From: JAWWOW01 sp033851265
GTDB taxonomy: Bacteria; Actinomycetota; Actinomycetes; JAWWOW01
DNA: 64,000 bases
Direction: 5' to 3'
Assembly (NCBI GenBank): GCA_033851265.1
Contig: JAWWOW010000006.1
Coordinates: 124,001 to 188,000, forward strand
Shown: one piece after another, positions 16,954 through 25,940 of the stretch
Layout of the letters: the number at the start of each line of letters is the position of its first letter
Numbering within the stretch: position 1 is the first letter of the stretch
Program-made: the position numbers and the translations under genes
The notes under the pieces: model-generated
What the model saw: the letters and a program-made list of their open reading frames with translations, nothing else
Told to the model about the DNA's origin: nothing
Database searches by the model: none

Positions 16954-18540
16954 ATGCAGAACTCTTCGCAGCACAAGGCAGAGACTTGGTCCGAACTAGG
17001 CGCGTTGCTCGAGGTGCTAGCGGCGCTCGCAAGCGCCGACTGGGACGTAGAGCTCCGGCTGGCGCCCCCTGACCGCGATCAGATTGGGTTGGATGTATAT
17101 GCGAACAACCCCACTCAAGAAAACTTCAGCCATATGGGAGTCAGATACACCGTTGATCGCAGGATGCCCAGTCGGCATATTCACTACGTAACGGGTTCCG
17201 ACGGCTGGACCCTGCGCGTGACCGCACCGGGAGCGACGGCGTGGATCTCCGAATCCGACCTGATACCGCACCTAATCATCGAAGCCGCGAACGGGCTGTT
17301 GAGCCTTCCAACGTGCATCCTGATCCCCGAGGACACAGAGGCCTGGCAGCAGGCCGCATCCACGGCGTCTCCTGACACCGGGCTGGCTGGCGAGAGTATT
17401 ACGCGACTTCTCATGGAAGCGGAAGGCGTCGACACCAGCAGTTACGAGCGAGGCGCTTTGGAAGCGCTAGTCAGGGGGCCGGAGAGCACAACCCCACTTG
17501 TCACTTCCGCCGACTCAACCTCTTCTCTCCGTGGAGCCGTCGAAGAAATGCTTCGCAGAGCCCAGGCGAAAGTTACATCGCCGCCCGACGTTGGCCTCAC
17601 TGCAACGATCACGAGGGGGCAAGGCTCAGCATTCGCGCCAGAAACGAATCCCTTCGCCTGCGGGAATCAGATCGTTGCTACCGGCCGAGATGGACCGCAC
17701 CCACCCGCCGCGCAACGGCCAGCTCAAGGCGAACCGAAGTGCCTGGCCGACTTAGCGAGCCGCGATGCCATCCGACAAGCTGTTGACAACGGCTTGCCGA
17801 TCGGCACATACGGGATCTGCGTCATCGGCAAGATCCGCGAGAGCTATGTCGATCCCGTCGCCACACGCCTGACCCTGGAGTCAAGGTCACACGGCCTGAT
17901 CAACGTCCACGTTCCAGATGCGGTTGCATCGCGGTATCCGCCGGTCCTTCTATCCGTCGGAACCGAACTGGCGTGCCAGGTCGCCGTCATGCCGGAACGC
18001 CAACGGCTCGAGGCAGCGCTGCTCTCACCAGTTGACTGCTTTCCAGTCGAGCACGGAAGTAGGTGGCTACATGTGCAACTCTCTGTTCCCCCCACAGCGC
18101 CGTCGCTGCAAGACGTTGCAATTGATCCGATGGTCACAGCGTGGGGTGTGACGCTTGAGAAACTGGAGATGCTCGCCTCCGCCGTCAAGCTTAGATCTCC
18201 AGGGACTACGCGCCCTAGGAAACCCGCGCTTGCCGCGTGGTACGACCTCAGTCTCGATGAGGGCTACCAACAATGGGCCGCCAATCAGCCAACGATGGCA
18301 GCAGATGCCTTTCGACGACCGACATACCTTCGTGACGAACATCATCGTTGGACCATCGATGACTGGTCGTACAACGTCCAGGATGCCGACTTACCCGCCT
18401 TCGCTGGGATCTTGCTTTACAGTCCGTGGCTCTGGGAGGCAGCGCTACGGGCAGGCGTGGATTTACAGCAGCTTCGAGCGCTAGAGCGGGCCCTAGGGGT
18501 AGGCCGCGCGGAAGAATTCGTCCAGGAGCAGAAGCGGTAA
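16954..18540 (+). CDS. Unknown 528-aa protein after nurA
   Basis: 528 aa from ATG 16954, 16 bp after the nurA stop. The open frame extends further upstream, but only inside nurA. The N-terminal 160 aa look like a compact alpha/beta domain (ADWDVELRLAPPDRDQIGLD, then ISESDLIPHLIIEAANGLLS). A Ser/Pro/Thr-rich linker follows (about 190-260). Next is a beta-rich stretch (GTYGICVIGKIRESYVDP), and the C-terminal 140 aa are Trp/Tyr-rich (WYDLSLDEGYQQW, LLYSPWLWEAAL). There is no ATPase, nuclease or membrane motif. I do not recognise a family. Its position inside the same-strand run, 27 bp before gajA, makes it a candidate partner of either the NurA-HerA machine or Gabija. Confidence 0.65.
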   Translation: MQNSSQHKAETWSELGALLEVLAALASADWDVELRLAPPDRDQIGLDVYANNPTQENFSHMGVRYTVDRRMPSRHIHYVTGSDGWTLRVTAPGATAWISESDLIPHLIIEAANGLLSLPTCILIPEDTEAWQQAASTASPDTGLAGESITRLLMEAEGVDTSSYERGALEALVRGPESTTPLVTSADSTSSLRGAVEEMLRRAQAKVTSPPDVGLTATITRGQGSAFAPETNPFACGNQIVATGRDGPHPPAAQRPAQGEPKCLADLASRDAIRQAVDNGLPIGTYGICVIGKIRESYVDPVATRLTLESRSHGLINVHVPDAVASRYPPVLLSVGTELACQVAVMPERQRLEAALLSPVDCFPVEHGSRWLHVQLSVPPTAPSLQDVAIDPMVTAWGVTLEKLEMLASAVKLRSPGTTRPRKPALAAWYDLSLDEGYQQWAANQPTMAADAFRRPTYLRDEHHRWTIDDWSYNVQDADLPAFAGILLYSPWLWEAALRAGVDLQQLRALERALGVGRAEEFVQEQKR

Positions 18541-18567
18541 TTCGCGTCCCAAGTGAGGTGTCGTCCT

Positions 18568-20418
18568 ATGCAGATCCGGCGAATCGACATCGAGAACTTT
18601 CGAGGCGTGAGGGAGCTGTCTTGGACGGTGCCGCGTGACCGGAGCCTCTTCGTGCTGATCGGCCCCGGCGATGCGATGAAATCGACAGTCTTGACTGCAA
18701 TCGAGCGCGGTCTGAGCGACCGATGGAATATCACATTCCAGGACACCGACTTCTACAAAGGCGACATTGAGAAACCGATTCGTATACGGGTCACTGTTGC
18801 GGATCTGCCCGATGACCTGATGGCGCTGGACGCATTCGGGTCGTGCTTGTGCGGCATCTACCCTGACGGCACGCTCACGCACGACGCGCAAGACGACAAC
18901 GAGCCGTGCGTTGTAGTGGAACTGAGGGTCAACGCCGACCTGGAGCCACAATGGCTGGCGCACCGGCCAGGAGACTCTGACGCGGACCTTCAGACCGTGA
19001 AGGCGAGCGTGCGCGCGGAATTCGGCGTTTTCCGGATCGACGAGCGGGTGGACGCACATCTGCGGTGGTCGAGGATGTCGGCGTTGGGGAAGTTGACCGA
19101 GAAGCACCACGGAACGAAGCAGACGCTCACCGTGGCGAACCGAGCAGCCCGGGATGCGGTCGATCAGGCGGTGAGCCCGGAGTTGGCTGCGTTGGCCGAC
19201 GACATCCAAGCGAAGGTGCAGGAGATCGGTAGCGCCGAATTCGGTGATCTAAAGCCCGGGCTGGACATGTCGTTGACGAACGCCCAGGGAAACCTCGCCT
19301 TGTTCGACGGTCCGGTCCCGTTGATGAACTTCGGTCTCGGGACGCGGCGACTTGCCGGGGCCGCGGTACAGCAGTTGGCGAACGAAGGCAGGGCCCTCCT
19401 GCTAGTGGATGAGGTCGAGTACGGGCTTGAGCCACACCGCCTCGTGCATTTGCTCGGGCAACTGCAGAGGAAGGACGCCTATTCACAGGTTTACGTCACG
19501 ACACACTCACCGACGGCGCTCCAACATCTCAAGGCGGCCGACTTCGTGATGGTTCGCTCGGTCGACGGCGAGACGATTCTGCGGTCGTTGGACGACCCGG
19601 CCAGCCTCCAGGGCGTTCTGCGCAGCACACCTGAGGCATTCCTATCCCGGCGCGTCGTCGTGGGCGAGGGCAAGACCGAATATGGGCTAGTCCTCGGCCT
19701 CCTGGCCGACTGGAACATCCAGCGCATAGCCGACGGCAACGCCCCGAGCTCGGCGCTCGGTGTTGTCGCGGTCGAGGGCAAGGGCGGTGGCACGGGCGCC
19801 GCGAAGATGACGTTGGACCTCCTGGGGGTGGGTTACGAGGTCACTCTGCTCATCGATGGTGACGATGAGGCGGCGAACAAGATGGTTCCCGCGGTCGTAC
19901 GTGCCGGAGGGTTCGCCGTCCAGTGGGATGGCGAGTACTGCACCGAGGCTGCGATCTGTGCCGAGTTGGATGCCGACGGTCTGGCCGACCTCGTCCAACT
20001 CGCGATCGGTGTCGCGGAAGACCCGGACACCGCCGCACGCGCATATTCGGACCAGCTCACCAGCCGCGGAGCGCCTACGATCGCTGCCGAGACCGACGTG
20101 TCGTCCTGGTTGTCGGGCCTGGATCTGCCCACGGCCCGGGCTGTCGTCGCAAAGACTGCCAAGGAGAAGGCCTGGTTTAAGAACGTCGCACGTGGCATGG
20201 CACTCGCCGAGTTCCTCCTTGCTCGCGACGCTTTCGCCTCCGGCCCGGTCGCCGATGCGCTCGGGCAATTGTGGGTGGGCATCTACCAAGAGCGCGTCGC
20301 GCCAAAGGCTGACGCGGAGCAGGCGCCCGCCACCGGCGCCGCTGAGCAGAGCACCGCGGGCAAGCCGGCCGGGCCGCCCCCCGAAATGGTCGCTGAAGAG
20401 CCTGCCTCGGATCAGTGA
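18568..20418 (+). CDS. gajA: Gabija GajA-like OLD-family ATPase/TOPRIM nuclease
   Basis: 616 aa from ATG 18568 with AAGTGAGG nine bases upstream. The GTG at 18553 lies within that site. The ABC-type ATPase begins MQIRRIDIENFRGV. The P-loop GPGDAMKST (32-40) has Met where the last Gly of GxxxxGK[ST] is expected. Walker B is LLLVDEVEYGLEPH, and a TTHSPTAL switch follows. The TOPRIM domain has VVVGEGKTEYG (Glu367) and LLIDGDDEA (Asp430, Asp432). GajA is the nicking endonuclease of Gabija and is held off by normal nucleotide levels. The next gene is a UvrD-like GajB, overlapping by one base. Other OLD-type systems are possible, but the pair fits Gabija. Confidence 0.8.
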   Translation: MQIRRIDIENFRGVRELSWTVPRDRSLFVLIGPGDAMKSTVLTAIERGLSDRWNITFQDTDFYKGDIEKPIRIRVTVADLPDDLMALDAFGSCLCGIYPDGTLTHDAQDDNEPCVVVELRVNADLEPQWLAHRPGDSDADLQTVKASVRAEFGVFRIDERVDAHLRWSRMSALGKLTEKHHGTKQTLTVANRAARDAVDQAVSPELAALADDIQAKVQEIGSAEFGDLKPGLDMSLTNAQGNLALFDGPVPLMNFGLGTRRLAGAAVQQLANEGRALLLVDEVEYGLEPHRLVHLLGQLQRKDAYSQVYVTTHSPTALQHLKAADFVMVRSVDGETILRSLDDPASLQGVLRSTPEAFLSRRVVVGEGKTEYGLVLGLLADWNIQRIADGNAPSSALGVVAVEGKGGGTGAAKMTLDLLGVGYEVTLLIDGDDEAANKMVPAVVRAGGFAVQWDGEYCTEAAICAELDADGLADLVQLAIGVAEDPDTAARAYSDQLTSRGAPTIAAETDVSSWLSGLDLPTARAVVAKTAKEKAWFKNVARGMALAEFLLARDAFASGPVADALGQLWVGIYQERVAPKADAEQAPATGAAEQSTAGKPAGPPPEMVAEEPASDQ

Positions 20419-21896
20419 TGGAGGACCTGCAGAGCGTTGCCCGCGGATTCGTGGCTGCTCTCCCTGCGTCGGTGGAGATGCCCGCGGGAACAGGGAAGAC
20501 GCAGCTGCTCGCCGCAACGGTCTGCGAACTGGCCGATTCGGGCGGTGAGGTGCTCGTCCTCACTCACACCAACGCCGGCGTCCATGCAATCCAAAACCGA
20601 CTCAGAATGCTGGGCGTCACTCGCGGTTGTCGTGTAGCGACCATCACCAGCTTCGCCTTCACCCTCGCTCGCGCATACCCTCAACTCGGCCAGATCACGG
20701 TCCCGATGGTTCCGTACTGGCCCGACTCGGCGGAGTACATCGGCGCTGCCAACCGGATCAGCGGCTCGCGCCATATCCGCCGCGTCTTGTCTGCGTCCTT
20801 CACCCACCTCCTCGTCGATGAGTACCAGGACTGCAGCCGAGCACAGCATGCCTTCATCTGCACCCTTGCTGATGCCATTCCGGCGACCGGAGTGCTCGGC
20901 GACCCCCTCCAGGCGATATTCGGGTTCGCCGACCCACTCGTTTCCGGGGCTGAAGTCGAAGCCAGGTTTCCGAGACACGTGGTGCCCATCGCGCCCTGGC
21001 GCTGGACAGGACACAACGACGCCCTCGGGGCATGGCTACTCGAGGTCCGCCACCAGTTGACACCTGATCGCACCATCGACTTCGGACCGTCAAGCCTTCC
21101 GGAAAATGTCACCTTCGAGAGATCGTCCGGGGACCCGCGAACCCTCCAACTCGCCGCCCGCCGCGCCCGGCCCTCCGATGAGACGGTGCTTGTCATCACC
21201 GGTCCCGGAAGGCGACAGCCCCGGGCGGCAGCGAGCGCGCTGTACGGGCAGTTCTCCGTGATGGAGGAGATCAGCGGTGAGTTCATGCACACCCAGATCA
21301 CGAAGCTCACAGCCGCTAAGCCAGCCGCCTATGCGCTCTGGCTCGCCGAACTCGTTCGCGATTGCTTCTGTCCGTACGGCGACATCGACCGCGACGTCCT
21401 GAAGAAGCTCGAAAACGGCAAGACGGTCGCCCACCTCAAGCGGCCTGGCTTCGAGAAGACGCTCGAAGCGCTCGACGTTGTCGTTAGCAAACCGACGCTC
21501 GCGTCGTTGGCAAGGGCCATGGACACTGTGTCTCACGCCGGAAGCCCCAGGCTGCACTCGCACGAGGCGTGGTTCGATATCCAGACGGCTATCCGCGGCG
21601 CCATCGCCGGCGGGGACGACACATCTGTCCTTGCTGCGGAGCTCGCGATGGCACGGGACCGGATACGGCACTCCGGCCGGTCCGTTCGGCGCCGCGTCGT
21701 GTCCCGAACAGTCCTCGTCAAGGGCCTTGAGTTCGACCACGTCATCATCGCCGACGTCGCACAGGTCTGCGACGCCCACAACCTCTACGTCGCACTCACC
21801 CGTGCCCGCAAGTCCCTGGTCATCATTGGCAACTCGCCTACGCTCACCGTCAGGGCAACGCAACTCGAGCCGAAGCCCAAAGGTGAAGGCCGCTGA
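20418..21896 (+). CDS. gajB: Gabija GajB-like UvrD-family helicase
   Basis: 492 aa from ATG 20418 (TGATG overlap with gajA; the preceding GTG at 20415 is also possible). Superfamily 1 motifs appear in order: Walker A EMPAGTGKTQLL (about 17-28), motif Ia LTHTNAGVHAIQNR, motif II LLVDEYQDCSRAQ, motif III GDPLQAIFGF, then VLVKGLEFDHVIIADV (V) and LYVALTRARKSLVII (VI). The length matches GajB (about 490-500 aa). In Gabija, GajB assembles on a GajA tetramer and acts on DNA termini produced by GajA. It is the last gene of the rightward block. Confidence 0.82.
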   Translation: MEDLQSVARGFVAALPASVEMPAGTGKTQLLAATVCELADSGGEVLVLTHTNAGVHAIQNRLRMLGVTRGCRVATITSFAFTLARAYPQLGQITVPMVPYWPDSAEYIGAANRISGSRHIRRVLSASFTHLLVDEYQDCSRAQHAFICTLADAIPATGVLGDPLQAIFGFADPLVSGAEVEARFPRHVVPIAPWRWTGHNDALGAWLLEVRHQLTPDRTIDFGPSSLPENVTFERSSGDPRTLQLAARRARPSDETVLVITGPGRRQPRAAASALYGQFSVMEEISGEFMHTQITKLTAAKPAAYALWLAELVRDCFCPYGDIDRDVLKKLENGKTVAHLKRPGFEKTLEALDVVVSKPTLASLARAMDTVSHAGSPRLHSHEAWFDIQTAIRGAIAGGDDTSVLAAELAMARDRIRHSGRSVRRRVVSRTVLVKGLEFDHVIIADVAQVCDAHNLYVALTRARKSLVIIGNSPTLTVRATQLEPKPKGEGR

Positions 21897-21951
21897 CTCG
21901 CGAACGAGTCGAGCGATTCGAATGACCGGAGGCCGACCACGTGGGCGCCGA

Positions 21952-22467
21952 TCATGGTGAGTTGAGTGTGCCCAGTCGCGCAAGAATCGCCCGAGGGAGT
22001 CCCTCAGCCTCAAGACGGTAGGCACGCCACTGGTCCTTGGTCCCTTGCTTCATTGACGCGGCGAAGCGAAACTTTCCTGCCTTCGTGGGCTTGCCCACCG
22101 ATGCAGCGTAGACATCGCTGGGGACGAGCCACGCTTTCATGACCGCACCCTTCTTGATGTCGATTGCGACGAAGAGCATGTCGAGATCAGGTCGGGCCTT
22201 GAACGTCTTGCTCTGTACGAAGGCGACGAACCCCTCAGACAAGACGCGCTTGCTGTCCGACATCCGAGCCTTGACCTGGACGGCAAGCGTCGCAGTCGAG
22301 CCACGGCGGTGAAAGACCAAGTCGACGCCTTCGTCATCCACCAGTGACGTTGAGACGTTGAGCTGGCCTCGGCTAGCCAGAATGCAGAAAGCGGCCACGA
22401 GATGCTCAGCGGCTTTGCCCATCCGGGCAGCCTCGGTGGACTTTGCCGTGTAATCGGCCTCGGTCAT
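21952..22467 (-). CDS. Predicted PD-(D/E)XK-like nuclease
   Basis: 171 aa. The N-terminal helix has GKAAEHLVAAF (Glu), followed by DDEGVDLVF (Asp) and AVQVKARM (QxK). That spacing is the restriction-endonuclease-like core of the E-x(n)-D-x-QxK type. The rest is beta-rich with LFVAIDIKKG. There is no membrane segment. It runs convergent to gajB, 55 bp away, and parallel to a NERD gene. It may be a small stand-alone nuclease of the island or an inactive relative. The family call rests on the motif pattern only. Confidence 0.5.
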   Translation of the reverse strand: MTEADYTAKSTEAARMGKAAEHLVAAFCILASRGQLNVSTSLVDDEGVDLVFHRRGSTATLAVQVKARMSDSKRVLSEGFVAFVQSKTFKARPDLDMLFVAIDIKKGAVMKAWLVPSDVYAASVGKPTKAGKFRFAASMKQGTKDQWRAYRLEAEGLPRAILARLGTLNSP

Positions 22468-22553
22468 GTCCCGACCATAGATCGCAAGGGATTGGTCGCG
22501 AGAGGAATACCTCGTCCGTGCAGGCTCGTGTCGACCTCTGCGCTGATCCTCAC

Positions 22554-23309
22554 CTACCCGCGGATTACGTTGTCCCGGAAGTGAGTCAGCTTGTTCTGCA
22601 GGTCCTCCGCAGTCTCGCGAGCCAGCGCACCGGTGACACGGCGGCCGAACCAGGCATGAAGACTGGGCCCAGCGAGCACGGTGACCCCGTCGACAACGAC
22701 CTCACCGCCTGGAATATCGCGACCACCACGACCCCACACCACGAGCAACGGATCAACAGGTAGGGAAGCGCCGATGTTCCTGCTCTGCAATAGCAACCGT
22801 CCACGTCGGGCCATGTAGATCGCTTGCTGAACATCTCGTTGCAGGGTGGACGCGTCGATCCGGTACCGACGCCATTTCGATTCAACCGCCACGACACCGG
22901 CCGGCATGAACACTAGATGGTCGATGTCCTGGCCGCCGAACTCGATGTTGTGAACTGCACCCCAGATGCAGCCGTTCTTTCGAGCGATGTCGATCTCGTG
23001 GCGGGTGTTGTCCTCACCCCATGTGCCGACGAGCTGGCTTAGGGCATCTGTGTGCACGAGAAATGAGAGGCCAAGCATCGCGAGGAAAAGAACGGTGGCA
23101 CCGCCCTGGTAGAGGCCACGTACGTATCCGTGCATGAGTAGACCGGCGGCCAAGACGATCCCCCAGAGACCAACGAAGCGCGCCAACGCCAGCCGGTTCA
23201 ATCGAAGGAAAGAGAAAAGCTCAGCGCGCAACTGGCGTTGAGCGTAGGAACGTGGCCGCCGACGTATCAAGTGGCAACCTCCTGCGTTGCGGTCAGCGCT
23301 TGATTCCAT
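22554..23309 (-). CDS. Membrane-anchored NERD-domain protein
   Basis: 251 aa from ATG 23309, the most plausible of several in-frame starts. The first 30 aa are basic. Two membrane segments follow at about 38-60 (FVGLWGIVLAAGLLM) and 65-85. Then comes a nuclease-related NERD domain: GEDNTRHEI, IWGAVHNIEF, GQDIDHLVF and the catalytic-type VAVESKWRR. The C-terminal part (LLVVWGRGG) is typical of NERD proteins. It is a predicted membrane-bound nuclease, reading toward the PD-(D/E)XK-like gene and divergent from the HIRAN gene. The role of such proteins is not established. Confidence 0.65.
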   Translation of the reverse strand: MESSADRNAGGCHLIRRRPRSYAQRQLRAELFSFLRLNRLALARFVGLWGIVLAAGLLMHGYVRGLYQGGATVLFLAMLGLSFLVHTDALSQLVGTWGEDNTRHEIDIARKNGCIWGAVHNIEFGGQDIDHLVFMPAGVVAVESKWRRYRIDASTLQRDVQQAIYMARRGRLLLQSRNIGASLPVDPLLVVWGRGGRDIPGGEVVVDGVTVLAGPSLHAWFGRRVTGALARETAEDLQNKLTHFRDNVIRG

Positions 23310-23481
23310 AGCGTGATTGGTAAGGGGCGCACACAGATCGCGCGCCATCATCCACCGACAGCTCGACCTCCCGTCGCGTGGCTGGTTGATGCCTGCGCGG
23401 TGACACTCGGATGACTCTTGCCGTAGTGCTCGCGCGCCCCAGCCGTACTACGGTGTAGCGGGCCTGAACGGAGAATCGAAA

Positions 23482-24687
23482 TTGGGTCTCTTCAACCGTA
23501 TTAGGGCTGCACGCGGCTCGCCCGCTGTGAGCCAGACCATGGCCCCGCCAACAGCAACAACAACGGTTGCGGCATTCCGCCATGGTGGCGACGAAGATCT
23601 TGAGATCGTCGGGGAAGCCCACTATCAAGGCGCCCTCTGGGCCATATGCGGAGGAGTGAAGGGCGGCGATCGCATCCGCTGCGCCATCGTCGCAGTGCTC
23701 GTGCCTGAGCCGGACAACCCCTACGACCCGAATGCGATCGCCGTTCAGATCAACGGGAATCTAGTCGGATATCTCGCTAGAGATGTCGCTGCCAAGTACC
23801 TACCGGGACTGCATGCGGCCATGGGGCGCTGCGGGGGCTACGTCGCCCTTGACGGGGTGATTGTCGGTGGCGGCTTATACGACGACGGCCCGGGACGGCT
23901 TGGTGTGTGGCTCGAGCATGACCCCGCTGACTTCGGTCTCGCACCCGTGGATACGCGTCGCCCGGCGGGATCGGGGGCGCGCCAAGCTCAGGTGACTGGC
24001 ACGATGCGGACCGGCTTCAGCGAGGCATGGCTGACGGACCTTGAAGACGACTCCTACGACCTTTCCTGGTTTAACGACCTGCCTGACGGCGACCGCCCGG
24101 CAATCGCGATGCTGCGCGAGCTGTTGTCGACCGATCCCGACCCGATCGACCGGCACTTTCAGTTCGCCGAGCTTGAGAGCCGGCTGTATCGGTGTCGAGA
24201 CCTGTACGCGACGGCACTTGAGGAGTTCGACGAAGCCTGCCGCGTTCACGATGCGGAGATGGACACGATCTGCCAAGCATTCGTCGGCAAATGGAAGAAG
24301 GTTCCGCTTCTTGAGACCTATAGGCAGATGGCCATCCGCCAACAGAAGGCGAGGGACTGGAACGCTGTTGTCTGGTGGGCAGAACGTGGACTTGCCCTGT
24401 ACGGAAACAACGCCACCCGCGAGGATGCTGTTGAAGATCTCCTGAAGCGCCGAAATCGAGCACTGGCCAAGTTGGAACCAAGTACAAGCCCTCCTAAGAG
24501 GAGAGCCGGGCAAGCGTCGATACCGGCAACTCTGGCGGAAACGTCGGATCATTCCCCACCGCCGACCGCTCGCATAACAACGGAGACCGAAGTTCTGGTC
24601 TGCTCTCGATGCGGCGATTCGTACGAGCGCCTACGAGTTCGCGGGCGCAAACCCGTTCTCTGCCCCGCGTGCCGTTCCACGGCCTAG
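23482..24687 (+). CDS. HIRAN-domain protein with C-terminal zinc ribbon
   Basis: 401 aa from TTG 23482 (GGAGA upstream). Residues about 40-125 look like a HIRAN domain: EIVGEAHYQGAL, then LVPEPDNPYDPNAIAV and GNLVGYLARD. This fold binds DNA 3' ends or damaged DNA. Residues 180-320 are helical (DRHFQFAELESRLYRCRDLY). After a linker, the C-terminal 30 aa form a four-Cys ribbon (CSRCGDSYERL, CPACRS). There is no nuclease motif. It may be a DNA-end sensor or adaptor among the island's nucleases, which is an inference. It is convergent with the integrase gene. Confidence 0.65.
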   Translation: MGLFNRIRAARGSPAVSQTMAPPTATTTVAAFRHGGDEDLEIVGEAHYQGALWAICGGVKGGDRIRCAIVAVLVPEPDNPYDPNAIAVQINGNLVGYLARDVAAKYLPGLHAAMGRCGGYVALDGVIVGGGLYDDGPGRLGVWLEHDPADFGLAPVDTRRPAGSGARQAQVTGTMRTGFSEAWLTDLEDDSYDLSWFNDLPDGDRPAIAMLRELLSTDPDPIDRHFQFAELESRLYRCRDLYATALEEFDEACRVHDAEMDTICQAFVGKWKKVPLLETYRQMAIRQQKARDWNAVVWWAERGLALYGNNATREDAVEDLLKRRNRALAKLEPSTSPPKRRAGQASIPATLAETSDHSPPPTARITTETEVLVCSRCGDSYERLRVRGRKPVLCPACRSTA

Positions 24688-24734
24688 TAGATGCAAGTTT
24701 GACCCAGGCTCGTTCGTCCGCGGCCCTCTCCGCG

Positions 24735-25940
24735 CTACGCGCTTCCGTACGCGGTAGAGAGCGCCTCCGCGGCGGCGGCCAACTGATCATCTTGGCCGTG
24801 GCTGTAAACACTGCGCATGACGTACTCGTCATGACCATGATGCGCGGCGACGACATGATCTGGGACGCCCGCATTGCGCATAGCCGTCACGGAGCTATGC
24901 CGTGCGGCATGCAATGTCACGCTTGGCACGCCGGCTGCCACGCAGTGCTCTCGCCAAAGATCGGACCAACGCTCGGGTCGCACCGGCCGGCCGGCCGCGT
25001 CCACGGCGAGGTAACCGGTGCGGACGTGGTCAAAGCCGAACTGTGCGGCCTGCTGTTCCCGCAATGCACGCATCGCTTCCGCCAGTTCGGCGCTCATAAA
25101 TACGGTTCGACGGCCTCGACGTGTCTTCGGCGGTGTCTCGACTGTTCGCTTGCCGTCGACGGCTACACGGCCGCGTTCGACCCTGATAGTCCCGGCGGTC
25201 AGATCAACGTCGGACCACCGGAGGCCGAGGACCTCGCTGCGCCGGAGACCGAACAGGCTCAGCAACCAACAAGCGAACAACGGATCGTCTGCTAGTTGGA
25301 TCCTGAGTCGTCCCATCTCGGCAGCCGTGAGCGCTTGTCGTTCCTGCGCCGGCTTGCCTGCCGCTTGGACTCGTCGCGCCGGGTTTCGCGCGATCAACCC
25401 GTCGTCGAGGGCCTGTTCAAAAACTGAACGCAAGACAAACAGCATGTGGTCTGCGGTTCGCTTCGCCCGACCGGCCTCGACCAAGCCAGAAATCACACTT
25501 TCTATGTCAGCGCGGCTCACGGCCGAAAGTTGCTTGTCGCCGAACGCATTTAGGGCGCGATCTAAACTCCCGCGATACGCCCGCCAAGTGACTTCGCGAA
25601 CCCTGCGGGAACGTGCAATGAGCCACCCCTCGGCGTATGCGCGGAACGTCTGCCGGTTGCGCGTGATTAGCGTTCCCCGCGCGCGGTCGGACTTGTGGGC
25701 GGCGACGTGCTGACGTGCCGCGGTCAAGTTCGCGAAGGTGTCGCGCTCCTGCTTGCGCCTCCCGTTTGGGTAGGGCTCTGCGTCGAGTACGACGCGGTAC
25801 CTCGGCTCACCTGTTTTGGTCATGACGAGGCGGATGGGCTCGCCGTCATGAGGTTTGGGGATTTTCACGGTGTTCTTACCGCCCTTCGGCTCGAAAACGG
25901 TGTTGTACGGCCACGTGGGGACGCTTCTGCGCGTGGTCAC
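24735..25940 (-). CDS. int: Tyrosine recombinase (site-specific integrase)
   Basis: 401 aa if it starts at GTG 25940, which overlaps the stop of the serine recombinase (GTGA). GTG 25868 is an alternative. An N-terminal arm- and core-binding part includes FRAYAEGWLIAR and TWRAYRGSLDRAL. The catalytic domain has LLSLFGLRRSEVLGLRW (Arg), a beta-strand Lys region (PPKTRRGRRTV), LHAARHSSVTAM (HxxR) and HHGHDEYVMRSVYSHG (His and the Tyr nucleophile). It most probably drives insertion into tRNA-Arg. An integrase at the far end from its att site is less usual, but here it lies only about 4.4 kb from the tRNA. Confidence 0.85.
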   Translation of the reverse strand: MTTRRSVPTWPYNTVFEPKGGKNTVKIPKPHDGEPIRLVMTKTGEPRYRVVLDAEPYPNGRRKQERDTFANLTAARQHVAAHKSDRARGTLITRNRQTFRAYAEGWLIARSRRVREVTWRAYRGSLDRALNAFGDKQLSAVSRADIESVISGLVEAGRAKRTADHMLFVLRSVFEQALDDGLIARNPARRVQAAGKPAQERQALTAAEMGRLRIQLADDPLFACWLLSLFGLRRSEVLGLRWSDVDLTAGTIRVERGRVAVDGKRTVETPPKTRRGRRTVFMSAELAEAMRALREQQAAQFGFDHVRTGYLAVDAAGRPVRPERWSDLWREHCVAAGVPSVTLHAARHSSVTAMRNAGVPDHVVAAHHGHDEYVMRSVYSHGQDDQLAAAAEALSTAYGSA

